A stretch of 43,456 nucleotides of DNA from Gemmatimonadota bacterium (GTDB taxonomy: Bacteria > Gemmatimonadota > Gemmatimonadetes > Longimicrobiales > Gaopeijiaceae), in the NCBI GenBank assembly GCA_028873595.1, contig JAPPOV010000019.1:1-43456 (forward strand), given 5' to 3'. Positions within the stretch are counted from its first letter, which is position 1; the number at the start of each line of letters is the position of its first letter. Made by a program: the position numbers and the translations under genes. A model generated the notes under the pieces. It saw nothing but the letters and a program-made list of their open reading frames with translations. It did not search any database and had not been told where the DNA came from. Shown here in pieces: positions 30,770 to 39,541 of the stretch.

Positions 30770-32323
30770 CTACCGTCGACGATACATCTCTTCGTCGAAG
30801 GCGATGAGCTCATAGGGTTCTTCGACGTCGACCCGGTCGACTGTGGGCAGATAGCCTTCGAGGCGGGTCGACGGTCCGACCAGCTCCTTGTCGAAGAGCT
30901 CGAGCTCCCGCTTGTCAGCATCCTCGACTGAATCGGAGGTCGAGAACACGACGTCTCCGAGTTGCCTCTTCTCGAGCTCGAGGACCCGGCGCACCGTGTC
31001 TGCGGCTGCGTACTGCTCCCGGATCGCGGTGAAGCGATAGTGGACATCCCCGTCGTCCGCGACGGACACTTCTCCATCGAGCGCTGCGACGAACTCGTCC
31101 AGAAGCGAGGCGACTTCGTTCCTGGTCGGAGGCACGGAAAGCAGCCTTGAACGGACGTGAGTGTGCGCTTCACTCAGGGTGACCGGCCGGCCGCGCAGTG
31201 CCCGATCGTACACGAAGCCGGTCAGCACACGGCGGAGATTGCGACGATGGCGCTTCCGGTTCTCGAATCCGACGCCGATCATCCGGACCAGGGGCCCGGC
31301 GAAAAACAGAACGCTGAAGACCACCGGCACGATCACTAGAGCCCAGAAGGCCGCAGCGCCGCCAATGCCGAGTCGGGGAAAGATGAACCACGGTGCCGTG
31401 GCCGAGGCAACCAGGGTGAAGGTGTTCATGCCGGCGACGACCGCGTTGGCGCCTGCCGAGTTGCCGGTGAGCTGGAGTTCTGGTTCGAGGCGCATCCATG
31501 CGGGGTTCGGCGGACGGGGCGATGACGTCCCGGTCGACGCCATCAGCCCGGGGAAGGCGTAGACCAATTCTCCATCGGGAGATACGGCGGCTTCCCCGTC
31601 ATAGGCTCCAAGCAGACGGCCGACCTCGTCCTCTGCCTCCGGAAACGTCGAACCGGTATGCTCGACCAGTTCAGCAGTTGTGAGGACACCGGATCGCGCT
31701 CGGATAAGACGCAGCTTGCTGCGGTCCAGTTGCTTCTGCGTCGGGCGCGGTTGATCGGGCCCGAAGACGAAGGCGAACACCTTCTTGTAGAACGGGACCC
31801 GGTCTTCCTTCGGGAGCGTGCGTTCCCACCGGTGCCCGTAGTAAGGGCGGCCGATACGCCACCGTGGCCCCCAGATCCAGTACCAAGAGCTCGAATTGAA
31901 GCCGAAGGATCCGCCACCTCGTCCGCCGCCGAATCCACCCCGGCCGCTGTTTCCGCGCCGGCTGGCGAAGAGCGCGGCGATGATCAGCACGACCATCACC
32001 ACGAAGTAGACCACGAGCATCACGACGATCCATGCCTTGAACGCACCCTGCGTCACCCGTCGACACGCGGACCACATCCGAGCGATCAAGGGCTCGGTCC
32101 CGCGCTCGATCATTCCAGCGTCGAAGTCGTAGACCAGCTCTCCGGAGTCCGTGACCGAGAGGTGTCCGTGATGGGATTCGAGCAGCGCTTTTAGCCCGTT
32201 CCGCACGGTATCGGCGGACAATCCCGAGTCGGCGACGACATCTCCGACCGTTACCGCTCCCTTCAGGCGTCGTAGGGACGCGAGGATATCGGCCTGCCTA
32301 CCGGGAGCGACCTGCGCGCTCAC
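30770..32323 (-). CDS. Membrane protein with repeated winged-helix-like modules
   Basis: 517 aa from GTG at 32323, which overlaps the upstream SSS gene stop (GTGA). Three similar modules, each ending in a D-S/D-G-E/D-L/V-x-Y-x-F motif: residues about 10-70 (ADILASLRRLKGAVTVGDVV ... GELVYDF), about 205-265 (SGVLTTAELVEHTG ... DGELVYAFPG) and about 390-460 (GRPVTLSEAHTHVRSRLLSV ... DGDVHYRF). They look like winged helices. A transmembrane helix lies at about 97-120, a Gly-rich loop (GRGGFGGGRGGGSFGF) follows, and two more helices lie about 300-355. Function unknown; perhaps a membrane sensor for the transporter encoded next to it. Confidence 0.72.
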   Translation of the reverse strand: MSAQVAPGRQADILASLRRLKGAVTVGDVVADSGLSADTVRNGLKALLESHHGHLSVTDSGELVYDFDAGMIERGTEPLIARMWSACRRVTQGAFKAWIVVMLVVYFVVMVVLIIAALFASRRGNSGRGGFGGGRGGGSFGFNSSSWYWIWGPRWRIGRPYYGHRWERTLPKEDRVPFYKKVFAFVFGPDQPRPTQKQLDRSKLRLIRARSGVLTTAELVEHTGSTFPEAEDEVGRLLGAYDGEAAVSPDGELVYAFPGLMASTGTSSPRPPNPAWMRLEPELQLTGNSAGANAVVAGMNTFTLVASATAPWFIFPRLGIGGAAAFWALVIVPVVFSVLFFAGPLVRMIGVGFENRKRHRRNLRRVLTGFVYDRALRGRPVTLSEAHTHVRSRLLSVPPTRNEVASLLDEFVAALDGEVSVADDGDVHYRFTAIREQYAAADTVRRVLELEKRQLGDVVFSTSDSVEDADKRELELFDKELVGPSTRLEGYLPTVDRVDVEEPYELIAFDEEMYRRR

Positions 32324-33831
32324 GGAACTCCAGCTGCTGGACCCGTCGCTGTGCGGGTGATTCCGTCGGCCTCATCCATCAGCGCGAGTACTCGTTCGTC
32401 GGCTCCATCTTCCGTCTGGATGCTCACCAGCCAGAACGCAGCGGTCGATAACACCATTGCCGGGAAGACCTCGTGCAGGATCTCCGAGCCTGGCACGTAC
32501 TCCCAACTGAGAAGCACGCCGATCCCCACGACGAACGACGCGATGACCCCCGCGCCACTGCCACGTCGCCAATGGAGCCCGAAGACGATCGCCGGGAAGA
32601 AACAGGCGCCGTAAAGGCTTCCACTGAATGCAGTCAGCTCGACGATTCCGTCCGGTGGATTGAGTGAAATGACCGCGGTGATGAACGCGAAGATGGCGAC
32701 CCATGCGCGCGTCCAGAACATCTCCGCTCGTTCTGTTCGCCCGGGTCGAACGACGCTGACGATATCGCGCTCTGTGGTGGAGGCCATGACCAGCAATACC
32801 GAGTCCAGTGACGACATGGCTGCAGCGACCATCGAGACCAGAAGGAACGCGCCCGTGCCCTGCCCGAAGACGTCGGTCAGCAGGGTCGGCACGACGAGGT
32901 CGGTGTCCTCGAGACCGGAGGGCAGTACCCGGCGGGCGTAGATGCCCACGGGGATCAGCAGAGAGAATACCGCGGCGAAGGTGACCGACGAGACAATCAT
33001 ACCAGTCCGGGTGGCCTTCTCACCCTCGAGTGCGAAGAACCGCGACAACTGTCGCGGTTCCACCGCGAACTTCACCAGTCCCGCGAACATCGTCCCCATC
33101 AGCACTGGGATCGCCACACCTCCTCCCCAGGTGAAGAGCGCTTCACCTCCCGGCTGCGTCCGCACCTCGGTGATCGAGCCTAGCCCTCCGGCTGCGTTCA
33201 CCGTTCCGGTGAAGAGGATGATGGCCGCCAGGATCATGACGACGCCTTGGACTGAATCGGTCTTCACTACGGAGATGAAGCCGCCCACCATCGTGTACGT
33301 CATGACGATGAAGAAGACGATGACGATCGAGAGCTCGTACTGGATCTCGAGGAAGGTCTCGAGAAGGTTGCCGATGCCCTTGAAGACCGCCGTCATGTAG
33401 AAGAACGACGCGGCGATCATGATCAGTGCCGACAGGACGCGGGCGGGCGTGCTACCGAATCGGAAGCCGATGAAATCCGGGATCGTGAGCGAGTCCATCG
33501 CTGCCGTGAACGCGCGCAACCTTGGTGCAACGACGATCCAGGCGAAGAGCGAGAATGTGACCGCCGTGGGAATGAACAGCATCCACGGGAGGCCCCATTC
33601 GTAGGTCCGCCCCGAGAAGCCCACGAAGGAGTTCGTACTGGCGTACGTGGCGAAGAAGGAGAGGCCGATAACCCAGCCACCCATGCTTCGACCCCCGACG
33701 TAGTAATCGGCCAGACCTTTCGTCTTCCGATTCCCGGTCCAGGCGTGGTGCGCAATCATGACGGTGTAGAGCACCAGCAGCGAGTGCACCATCCAGTACT
33801 CGCGCAGATTGCTCAGCACGGCGTCGATCAT
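32320..33831 (-). CDS. Sodium:solute symporter (SSS family)
   Basis: 503 aa from ATG at 33831, whose ATGA overlaps the stop of the upstream CoA-ligase gene. About 13 hydrophobic helices; SSS landmarks ADYYVGGRSMGGWVIGLSFF with ATYASTNSFVGFSGRTYEWG near the N-terminus (helix 1-2), then AAAMSSLDSVLLVMASTTER (the conserved sodium-site Ser region of helix 8-9) and WTRAWVAIFAFITAVISLNP. The transported solute is not defined by sequence; the linked synthetase suggests a short carboxylate such as malonate or acetate, by inference. Confidence 0.9.
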   Translation of the reverse strand: MIDAVLSNLREYWMVHSLLVLYTVMIAHHAWTGNRKTKGLADYYVGGRSMGGWVIGLSFFATYASTNSFVGFSGRTYEWGLPWMLFIPTAVTFSLFAWIVVAPRLRAFTAAMDSLTIPDFIGFRFGSTPARVLSALIMIAASFFYMTAVFKGIGNLLETFLEIQYELSIVIVFFIVMTYTMVGGFISVVKTDSVQGVVMILAAIILFTGTVNAAGGLGSITEVRTQPGGEALFTWGGGVAIPVLMGTMFAGLVKFAVEPRQLSRFFALEGEKATRTGMIVSSVTFAAVFSLLIPVGIYARRVLPSGLEDTDLVVPTLLTDVFGQGTGAFLLVSMVAAAMSSLDSVLLVMASTTERDIVSVVRPGRTERAEMFWTRAWVAIFAFITAVISLNPPDGIVELTAFSGSLYGACFFPAIVFGLHWRRGSGAGVIASFVVGIGVLLSWEYVPGSEILHEVFPAMVLSTAAFWLVSIQTEDGADERVLALMDEADGITRTATGPAAGVP

Positions 33832-35348
33832 TCGTCGTTCTCCACGGAGAAGAGGGCGCGTACGGCGGGCTTAGTGACTTTGCCCATCGGGTTTCGGGGC
33901 AGATCCTCCAGGAGCAGAAAATCCTTGGGCACCTTGTACGGCGCCAGTCGCTGCTTGGTGAAAGTTCGGAGATCTTCTCCCGAAGTCACCTCGCCCGGGC
34001 GAAGGACGACGGCCGCGCAAACGCGGTCACCCCAATCGACATCCGGCACCCCGACGACGGCGCAATCGGCCACGGCCGAATGGGATCGCAGTGTGTCCTC
34101 GATCTCGAGGGCGGAAATTTTCTCGCCACCCGTCTTGAGGATGTCGACGGAGTTGCGGCCCAGAATTCGCCAGGCGCCGTCCTCAACGACAGCCTGGTCG
34201 CCCGTCCGAAACCAGCCGCCGACGCTGAAGGCTTCGGCCGTCTCGTTCGGTCGCCGCCAGTATTCTTGGAATACGGCTGCCCCTCGGATCTGGATGGTGC
34301 CCGGTGTTCCATCGCCCACCACGCGATCGTCCTCGTCGACGAGTCTCGCCTCGACCCCGGGGAGCGGCGTGCCCACGAAGCCCGGGCGACGTTCGCCATC
34401 GAGCGGGTTCGACAACCCCATCCCGATCTCGGTCATCCCGTACCGTTCCAGGAGGCGGTGCTGGGTGATCTCCTCCCATCGTTCCAGCGTAGGGACGGGC
34501 AGTGCCGCGGAACCGGAGACCATGAGGCGGCATGCTCGGGCGCCTTCGCTCCAGGCCTCCCGAGTGTCAGGGTCGGCCGCATCCCATGCGTCGATGAGAC
34601 GGCGATACACGGTGGGGACTGCCATGTATAGCGAGATCTCACAGCGAGCGAGCCGCTCCCACACGTCGACAGCGCGGAAGCGAGGAAGAATCTCGCACGT
34701 CGCCCCATGCCAGAGCGCCGAGGTCAGTACGTTCACGATGCCGTGCACGTGGTGTAGGGGTAGATGGAGGAGAATGTGATCATCCTCGCTCCACCCCCAT
34801 GCTTGGGAGAGTGCCTCCACCTGGGCGCGCAGGTTCGCATGCGTAAGCACCACACCCTTGGGCTTCCCGGTCGTGCCCGACGTATACAGCATCAGTGCCG
34901 GCCGCGATTCGGCTACGGCCGGGAGCTGTCCGACAGGACCGTCCCGAAGCAGGCCGGGTGTGAGGAGCAGCGGGATCTTTCGTTCGGCGGCGAGCACGCT
35001 CAGACGGTCCGCCAGTGATGGATGGGCAATCACCGCTTCCGGTTGTGCGTCGTCGATGACCCACGCCAGCTCATGCTCCGGGTGGGATGTCGCGAGCGGT
35101 ACGCCGAAGCCACCGGCTCGGCAGACACCCCACTGTACCGCCGTGTACTCCCAACCGGGCGGTACGAGGTAGCAGATGCGCTCTCCTGCGAGGTCGTCCC
35201 GGCCTGCCAGAAGACGGGTGGCGGCGTTCGCCGACGCTCGCATGAGGTCCTCGTACGAGAACGTTCCTTCCGGGGCGAGGAGTGCCGTCCGGCCATCGAA
35301 CGAGCTTGCCCGGGCGATCAGGCTCGGGCCGAGGGCATCTGAATCCAT
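33828..35348 (-). CDS. ACSF3/MatB-like malonyl- or acyl-CoA synthetase
   Basis: 506 aa from ATG at 35348 (a longer frame upstream reads poorly coding sequence). ANL-superfamily motifs: LMLYTSGTTGKPKGVVLTH (P-loop), LLERYGMTEIGMGLSNPLDG, GWFRTGDQAV, GRNSVDILKTGGEKISALEI and the C-terminal catalytic Lys in NPMGKVTKPA. The segment SVDILKTGGEKISALEIE and TPLPGVEARLV, together with the order of spacers, match the malonyl-CoA synthetases MatB/ACSF3 more closely than acetyl-CoA synthetases. Reaction: acid + ATP + CoA to acyl-CoA + AMP. It is the first gene of a three-gene overlapping operon with the SSS symporter, suggesting uptake and activation of the same acid. Confidence 0.85.
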   Translation of the reverse strand: MDSDALGPSLIARASSFDGRTALLAPEGTFSYEDLMRASANAATRLLAGRDDLAGERICYLVPPGWEYTAVQWGVCRAGGFGVPLATSHPEHELAWVIDDAQPEAVIAHPSLADRLSVLAAERKIPLLLTPGLLRDGPVGQLPAVAESRPALMLYTSGTTGKPKGVVLTHANLRAQVEALSQAWGWSEDDHILLHLPLHHVHGIVNVLTSALWHGATCEILPRFRAVDVWERLARCEISLYMAVPTVYRRLIDAWDAADPDTREAWSEGARACRLMVSGSAALPVPTLERWEEITQHRLLERYGMTEIGMGLSNPLDGERRPGFVGTPLPGVEARLVDEDDRVVGDGTPGTIQIRGAAVFQEYWRRPNETAEAFSVGGWFRTGDQAVVEDGAWRILGRNSVDILKTGGEKISALEIEDTLRSHSAVADCAVVGVPDVDWGDRVCAAVVLRPGEVTSGEDLRTFTKQRLAPYKVPKDFLLLEDLPRNPMGKVTKPAVRALFSVENDE

Positions 35349-35484
35349 GCGGTGTGGTGATTGGAACGACTCTTGGGTCGCCGCAACAGACGTGTCATGC
35401 GTGCGTGCGGCAAGGCGTCGGGAATACTTTTGAGGTGGTTCCCACAACTCTAGGGTGCGCCCCACACCAAGAGACTCGAGGTGG

Positions 35485-35691
35485 ATGAAGAATCCCCACT
35501 TCAAGCACGCTCGAGAACACCTCGAACGAGTGTGCGACGGATACGCCTACATACCGGATCCGGAGTCGATCTACCTCTTCATCGGGCTTCAGGCCGATGC
35601 GCCGGAGGGAGCTGCCCGGCTGGCCGTCCGGAATTGGGTCCCGTTCGTCGCGGCTACGGCATCGAGAGAGGGTTTGATCCCCGTCGGCTGA
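35485..35691 (+). CDS. Small conserved-looking protein, unknown
   Basis: 68 aa from ATG at 35485, with GAGGTGG just before it. Soluble, helical, with a WVPFVAATASREG-type C-terminus and IPDPESIYLFIGLQADAPEG in the middle. No signal peptide. It stands alone on plus, divergent from the CoA ligase and convergent with the GT2 gene (stop codons 2 bp apart). Coding is supported by codon composition and the ribosome-binding site only; function not known. Confidence 0.5.
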   Translation: MKNPHFKHAREHLERVCDGYAYIPDPESIYLFIGLQADAPEGAARLAVRNWVPFVAATASREGLIPVG

Positions 35692-35693
35692 TC

Positions 35694-36644
35694 TCAGCCT
35701 CCGACAAGTCGCCGGATCGTGCCGCGCAAACGAGCGCGTAGCGTCCACAAGTGCGCGAGGACCGTTCGCTCGATGCGTGATCGAGTCCATGGTGAATCTG
35801 GGCCGATGACGTCCCGAAGGAGAGCTCTGGGCAAAGGGCTCAGGTAGCGGACTTGATCCTCGAACCATCGGCTACGTGCGGTCGCCCAATCTTCGGGTGT
35901 GCGTTCGGTACCGCCGGGCTCGACGGTGGTTTTGACGAAGTCGAGGAAGCGCCGACCAGCCCGAATCTTCTCGTCCTGATGACTCTGGTTCGCGCCCGTG
36001 ATGTTCACGCGGCTTGCGCGCCAGCGAACCCGAGGGCCCGGAAGGGTGACGATGGGATGTCCCGCCGCGAAGGTGAACCAGGCCGCGTCGTCCGCGCACC
36101 ACGCAGCGGGATAGTCTGGGAACCCGCCCGAGTGATCGAAGGCTGAGCGGCGGAAGATGTACTCGACCACGTAGCTGTTTCGGCGCCCAAGGAGTCGGTC
36201 GTAAATGAACTCGGCTCCGGCTTCGTCGGGTGGGTGTGGCGCGTTGCGGTTCCGTACCCGACCGGCTTCGTCGATCACGTCGGTGTCGAATCGCAGGACC
36301 GAAACCCCGGGGTCCAGGTCGTCCAGCGCATCGTAGAAGCAGGCGACGCACTCGGGGTGCATCTCGTCGTCGTCGCCGAAGAGCCAGATCCAGGGCTCGG
36401 AGGTTCGTTCGACGGACCGGTTCCAGTGACCGGCGAGCGAGGTGCCGCCGAGATTCTCCTCGAAGCGGAGATACACGAGCTCGAGGTCGTCGAAGGTGCG
36501 ACAGATCTCGCCGACTGCGACGGGGGCGCCATCGTCTGTGACGTACACAGTAAAGCGGCGGTCCGTCTGCGCCTGGATCGACTCCAGGGCGGACCGGAAG
36601 AAGTCGGGCTTCCACGCCGGGACCACGATCGCGAGCTGATGCAT
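35694..36644 (-). CDS. Glycosyltransferase family 2
   Basis: 316 aa from ATG at 36644. GT-A fold: LAIVVPAWKPDFFRSALESI at the N-terminus, an early VTDDGAP, the metal-binding D-x-D region WIWLFGDDDEMHP, then AAWCADDAAWFTFAAGHPIV and a basic C-terminal part. No transmembrane helix, so it is cytoplasmic or membrane-associated. It should add one sugar to a lipid-linked or polysaccharide acceptor; donor and acceptor are not shown. Divergent from the ABC exporter, with which it probably cooperates. Confidence 0.88.
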   Translation of the reverse strand: MHQLAIVVPAWKPDFFRSALESIQAQTDRRFTVYVTDDGAPVAVGEICRTFDDLELVYLRFEENLGGTSLAGHWNRSVERTSEPWIWLFGDDDEMHPECVACFYDALDDLDPGVSVLRFDTDVIDEAGRVRNRNAPHPPDEAGAEFIYDRLLGRRNSYVVEYIFRRSAFDHSGGFPDYPAAWCADDAAWFTFAAGHPIVTLPGPRVRWRASRVNITGANQSHQDEKIRAGRRFLDFVKTTVEPGGTERTPEDWATARSRWFEDQVRYLSPLPRALLRDVIGPDSPWTRSRIERTVLAHLWTLRARLRGTIRRLVGG

Positions 36645-36762
36645 GGCTGGAACGTCCCTCGACCCGGAGGAGGCGTCAACGACGAGCGAGGCGTTTCGAC
36701 GGCGCGACGACTATACTTCACGTTCACACTCGCCGTCTCCGATCCTGCCAAACGAGGTCTGC

Positions 36763-38625
36763 ATGAAGCCGGCGGACGGTTCGGTCCCGACCACCCCACG
36801 AGAGCTGCTCCGCCACTACTGGCGGGTCGCCGATGCACGCGCGTGGCACTTCGTGCTGCCGGTCGCGCTGATTCTCCTGGCCGGAGTCTTCGAAGCAGCG
36901 TCATTCTCCCTGCTCGTTCCGCTCACGGAAGCGGTCTCGGAGAATTCGTTCGACTTCCTCGCGGAGTCGAGATGGTTCGGATGGATCGCGGATCTCGTAC
37001 CGGGGTCGGTCGACTCGGGTGCGGGCCGGGACGCCTACCTGGTCGTCCTTACCGTCGGTCTCATTATCGTGTGGCGCGTCGTCAAGCTCGTGCTCGAGTA
37101 TCTGCGCAAGCTCTTCGTCGTTTCGAGGAACGAGCGCTACCGCGTCGCCGTGACCAACGAGACGTTCTCGCGCGTGCTTTCGTTCGGTCGGCAGTACTTC
37201 GACGGCCAGTCCCTTGGGCGCGTGGATGCCGAAGTCGGCTGGTCGAGCGCAGTCGTCGGTTTGCTGGTGGCGGCCGAAGAGGTTCTCCGCTATGCGGTCG
37301 GGTTGCTCGTGAAGGCGTCGATCATGATCGCGATCAGTGTGCCGTTGTCGGTCGCGTTCATCGTCTCGCTGCCATTCGTGAGCATCTTCATGAAGACGAT
37401 CAATCGATCGGTGACCCGCGTCTCTCGCGAGGGCGTGGAGATCGAGAGGCGCATGCGCGGGCGGATCCTGGATCTGCTGGGCTCGGTTCCGCTCGTGAAG
37501 GCGTACTCGCAGGAGGAGGCGGCATCGGAGACCTATGCCGAGGTGTTGCGGGAGGCAGAGAGCGTCGCGGTACGCCGTGACCGCATTGTGAGCCTGCGGT
37601 ATCCGGTGGAAGAGGTGTTCATTCTGTTGGTGATGCTGGTCGTCCAGGCTGTGGTGATCTACAGGTCACCCGGAGCCTTCCGTCCGGGCGACCTCGCTCC
37701 CTTCGGCGCCTTCCTTCTCCTTCTGCAACAGGCTCTGCCGGACTACAAGTATCTGACGCTGTTCAGTCTGAAGGTTTCGGAAGAGATGCCGCGGCTCGAA
37801 GCGCTCACCGGCCTTTACTCGAACGAAGGGAAGTTCATCGTGCCGTCCGGTCCGGATGTGTTCGAGGGGCTGAACGGGGCGATTCAGGTTGAAGGACTGA
37901 CCTTCGGATATCAGCCGGATGTGCCGGTACTCCACGATGTGAGCGCCACCTTTCCGGCAGGAAGCGTAACTGCCGTGGTGGGGCGGAGCGGAGCAGGGAA
38001 GACGACCCTCGTCGATCTCATAGCACGGTTCTACGAGGTGGAGTCGGGGACCATCCGCTTCGATGGTGTCGACATCCGCTCGTTCTCGCTCGACTCCCTG
38101 CATGGTCGAATGGCGATCGTCAGCCAGGACGTGTGGCTTCTAAATCGCACTATCCGGGACAATCTGACGTTCGGGCTGGATCGACCGGCCGGTGACGACG
38201 AGCTATACGAAGCTCTTGGTGACGTGCTTCTCGAGGACTTCGTTCGCAGCATGAGCTCGGGCCTGGATACGGAGGTTGGGGACCGTGGGGTTCGCCTGTC
38301 GGGTGGACAGCGCCAGCGTCTGGCTCTGGCCCGGGCACTCCTGCGAGACCCCGAGATCCTCATCCTGGATGAGGCCACGTCCGCGCTCGACAGCGTTGTG
38401 GAGCTCAACGTCGCTCGAGCGATTCAGCAGCGAGCCGCGGGCCGAACGCTGATCATGATCGCGCACCGTCTCTCGACGATTCGTGACGCGGATCAGATCC
38501 TCGTGCTGGACGAAGGCCGCCTCGTTGAATCGGGGGGTTGGGACGAACTACTCGAGCGCGGGGGGGAGTTCGCGGCGCTGCATGCAGCGCAGTACGGGTC
38601 GGAGTCCGTCGGCAGCGGCGGCTGA
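36763..38625 (+). CDS. Fused ABC exporter (type I, TMD-NBD), polysaccharide/lipid type
   Basis: 620 aa from ATG at 36763, with GAGG about 6 nt upstream. A membrane domain (residues about 25-345, with helices including FVLPVALILLAGVFEAASFS) is followed by a nucleotide-binding domain: Walker A GRSGAGKTT (Lys413), Q-loop SQDVWLL, signature LSGGQ (512-516), Walker B ILILDEATSALD (D536, E537) and switch His568 (IAHRLST). Full length and order are those of MsbA/PglK-like exporters, so the protein should work as a homodimer to flip lipid-linked sugars or lipids. The flanking glycosyltransferases support a glycan substrate. Confidence 0.9.
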   Translation: MKPADGSVPTTPRELLRHYWRVADARAWHFVLPVALILLAGVFEAASFSLLVPLTEAVSENSFDFLAESRWFGWIADLVPGSVDSGAGRDAYLVVLTVGLIIVWRVVKLVLEYLRKLFVVSRNERYRVAVTNETFSRVLSFGRQYFDGQSLGRVDAEVGWSSAVVGLLVAAEEVLRYAVGLLVKASIMIAISVPLSVAFIVSLPFVSIFMKTINRSVTRVSREGVEIERRMRGRILDLLGSVPLVKAYSQEEAASETYAEVLREAESVAVRRDRIVSLRYPVEEVFILLVMLVVQAVVIYRSPGAFRPGDLAPFGAFLLLLQQALPDYKYLTLFSLKVSEEMPRLEALTGLYSNEGKFIVPSGPDVFEGLNGAIQVEGLTFGYQPDVPVLHDVSATFPAGSVTAVVGRSGAGKTTLVDLIARFYEVESGTIRFDGVDIRSFSLDSLHGRMAIVSQDVWLLNRTIRDNLTFGLDRPAGDDELYEALGDVLLEDFVRSMSSGLDTEVGDRGVRLSGGQRQRLALARALLRDPEILILDEATSALDSVVELNVARAIQQRAAGRTLIMIAHRLSTIRDADQILVLDEGRLVESGGWDELLERGGEFAALHAAQYGSESVGSGG

Positions 38626-38664
38626 GTCAGGCCGGTTCCTGCCCTTCGGAATCAAGTCCGTCGG

Positions 38665-39531
38665 CTACCAGATCCTGAGCCGTTCGAGCCAGCGCCGCCG
38701 CCGCGCCATCCGCTTCAGCTTGGTCTGCTCGACGACCCAGTGACCGGCACCGGGCCAGGGTACGCCCGCGGCCTCACGGCGATCCTCCGCCATACGCATG
38801 AGCTTGGTGAAGGTGCGGGTGGGCAGCGGCCAGATGAAGTGGAGGAGCGGTTTGGTCGGGCGTTCCGGATCGAGCGAAGCGAACTCGCTGGGCCAGTACA
38901 TCTCCGCAGGCTTCGGGAGCGGCTGGAGTTTGCGGCGGCCTCCGACGATTCCGATCGCGATCTCATCGCCGAGCCAGGCCCCACGGAGGAGAGACAGTCG
39001 GAGCTTCGGTCTGGCCTCGCTCAGGAAGCACCGAAGACACGCACGCATGATCTCTTCCGCCTCGGCCTTCCTGAACGCGAAGAGGCCGCTGTTTGTCTTC
39101 AGGTAGTGATCGAGTTCGAACGTTCGCATGAGCTGGCGAGTCGAGAACCCGTGATGGATCTCGTCGTCGTCTCGTGAGAGGATCTCACCCAGGAACGCCA
39201 TCGGGGCCGCGGCCAATGCGTCGAAGGCGTGATCCAGGGCTCCGAGCACCATGCAGTCCGCGTCGACGAAAACGGCTTCGTCCCAGGCGCACGCTTCGGC
39301 CACTCCGTACTTCCGCGTGCGCCCCTTTCGGAAATCGGCCCCGATTGGCGTGACTTCGTCGAAGACCGTCGGATAGGTGGTCATCGTGATCTCTGCGATC
39401 TCTTCGTCACACACGAGTCCGATCGGGTGGCCGGTGTGTTCGCGCAGGGAAAGAGCCATGTCCACGCCCATCTCGAGATAGCGGGCACTGCCTGACGCGA
39501 GGGTCAGATATCCGCGCGTCGGGTCAGACAC
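38665..39531 (-). CDS. GT8-like glycosyltransferase (DxD)
   Basis: 288 aa from ATG at 39531. The N-terminus GYLTLASGSARYLEMGVDMA is that of nucleotide-sugar-binding GT-A folds, EAVFVDADCMVLG carries the D-x-D metal site, and LKTNSGLFAFRK is the typical conserved segment after the catalytic region. The C-terminus is strongly basic (KLKRMARRRRWLERLRIW), suited to membrane attachment. It lies convergently with the ABC exporter and 10 bp downstream of the CslA-like synthase, so it is probably in the same operon as the latter. Confidence 0.8.
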   Translation of the reverse strand: MSDPTRGYLTLASGSARYLEMGVDMALSLREHTGHPIGLVCDEEIAEITMTTYPTVFDEVTPIGADFRKGRTRKYGVAEACAWDEAVFVDADCMVLGALDHAFDALAAAPMAFLGEILSRDDDEIHHGFSTRQLMRTFELDHYLKTNSGLFAFRKAEAEEIMRACLRCFLSEARPKLRLSLLRGAWLGDEIAIGIVGGRRKLQPLPKPAEMYWPSEFASLDPERPTKPLLHFIWPLPTRTFTKLMRMAEDRREAAGVPWPGAGHWVVEQTKLKRMARRRRWLERLRIW

Positions 39532-39541
39532 AGGCGAAGCC

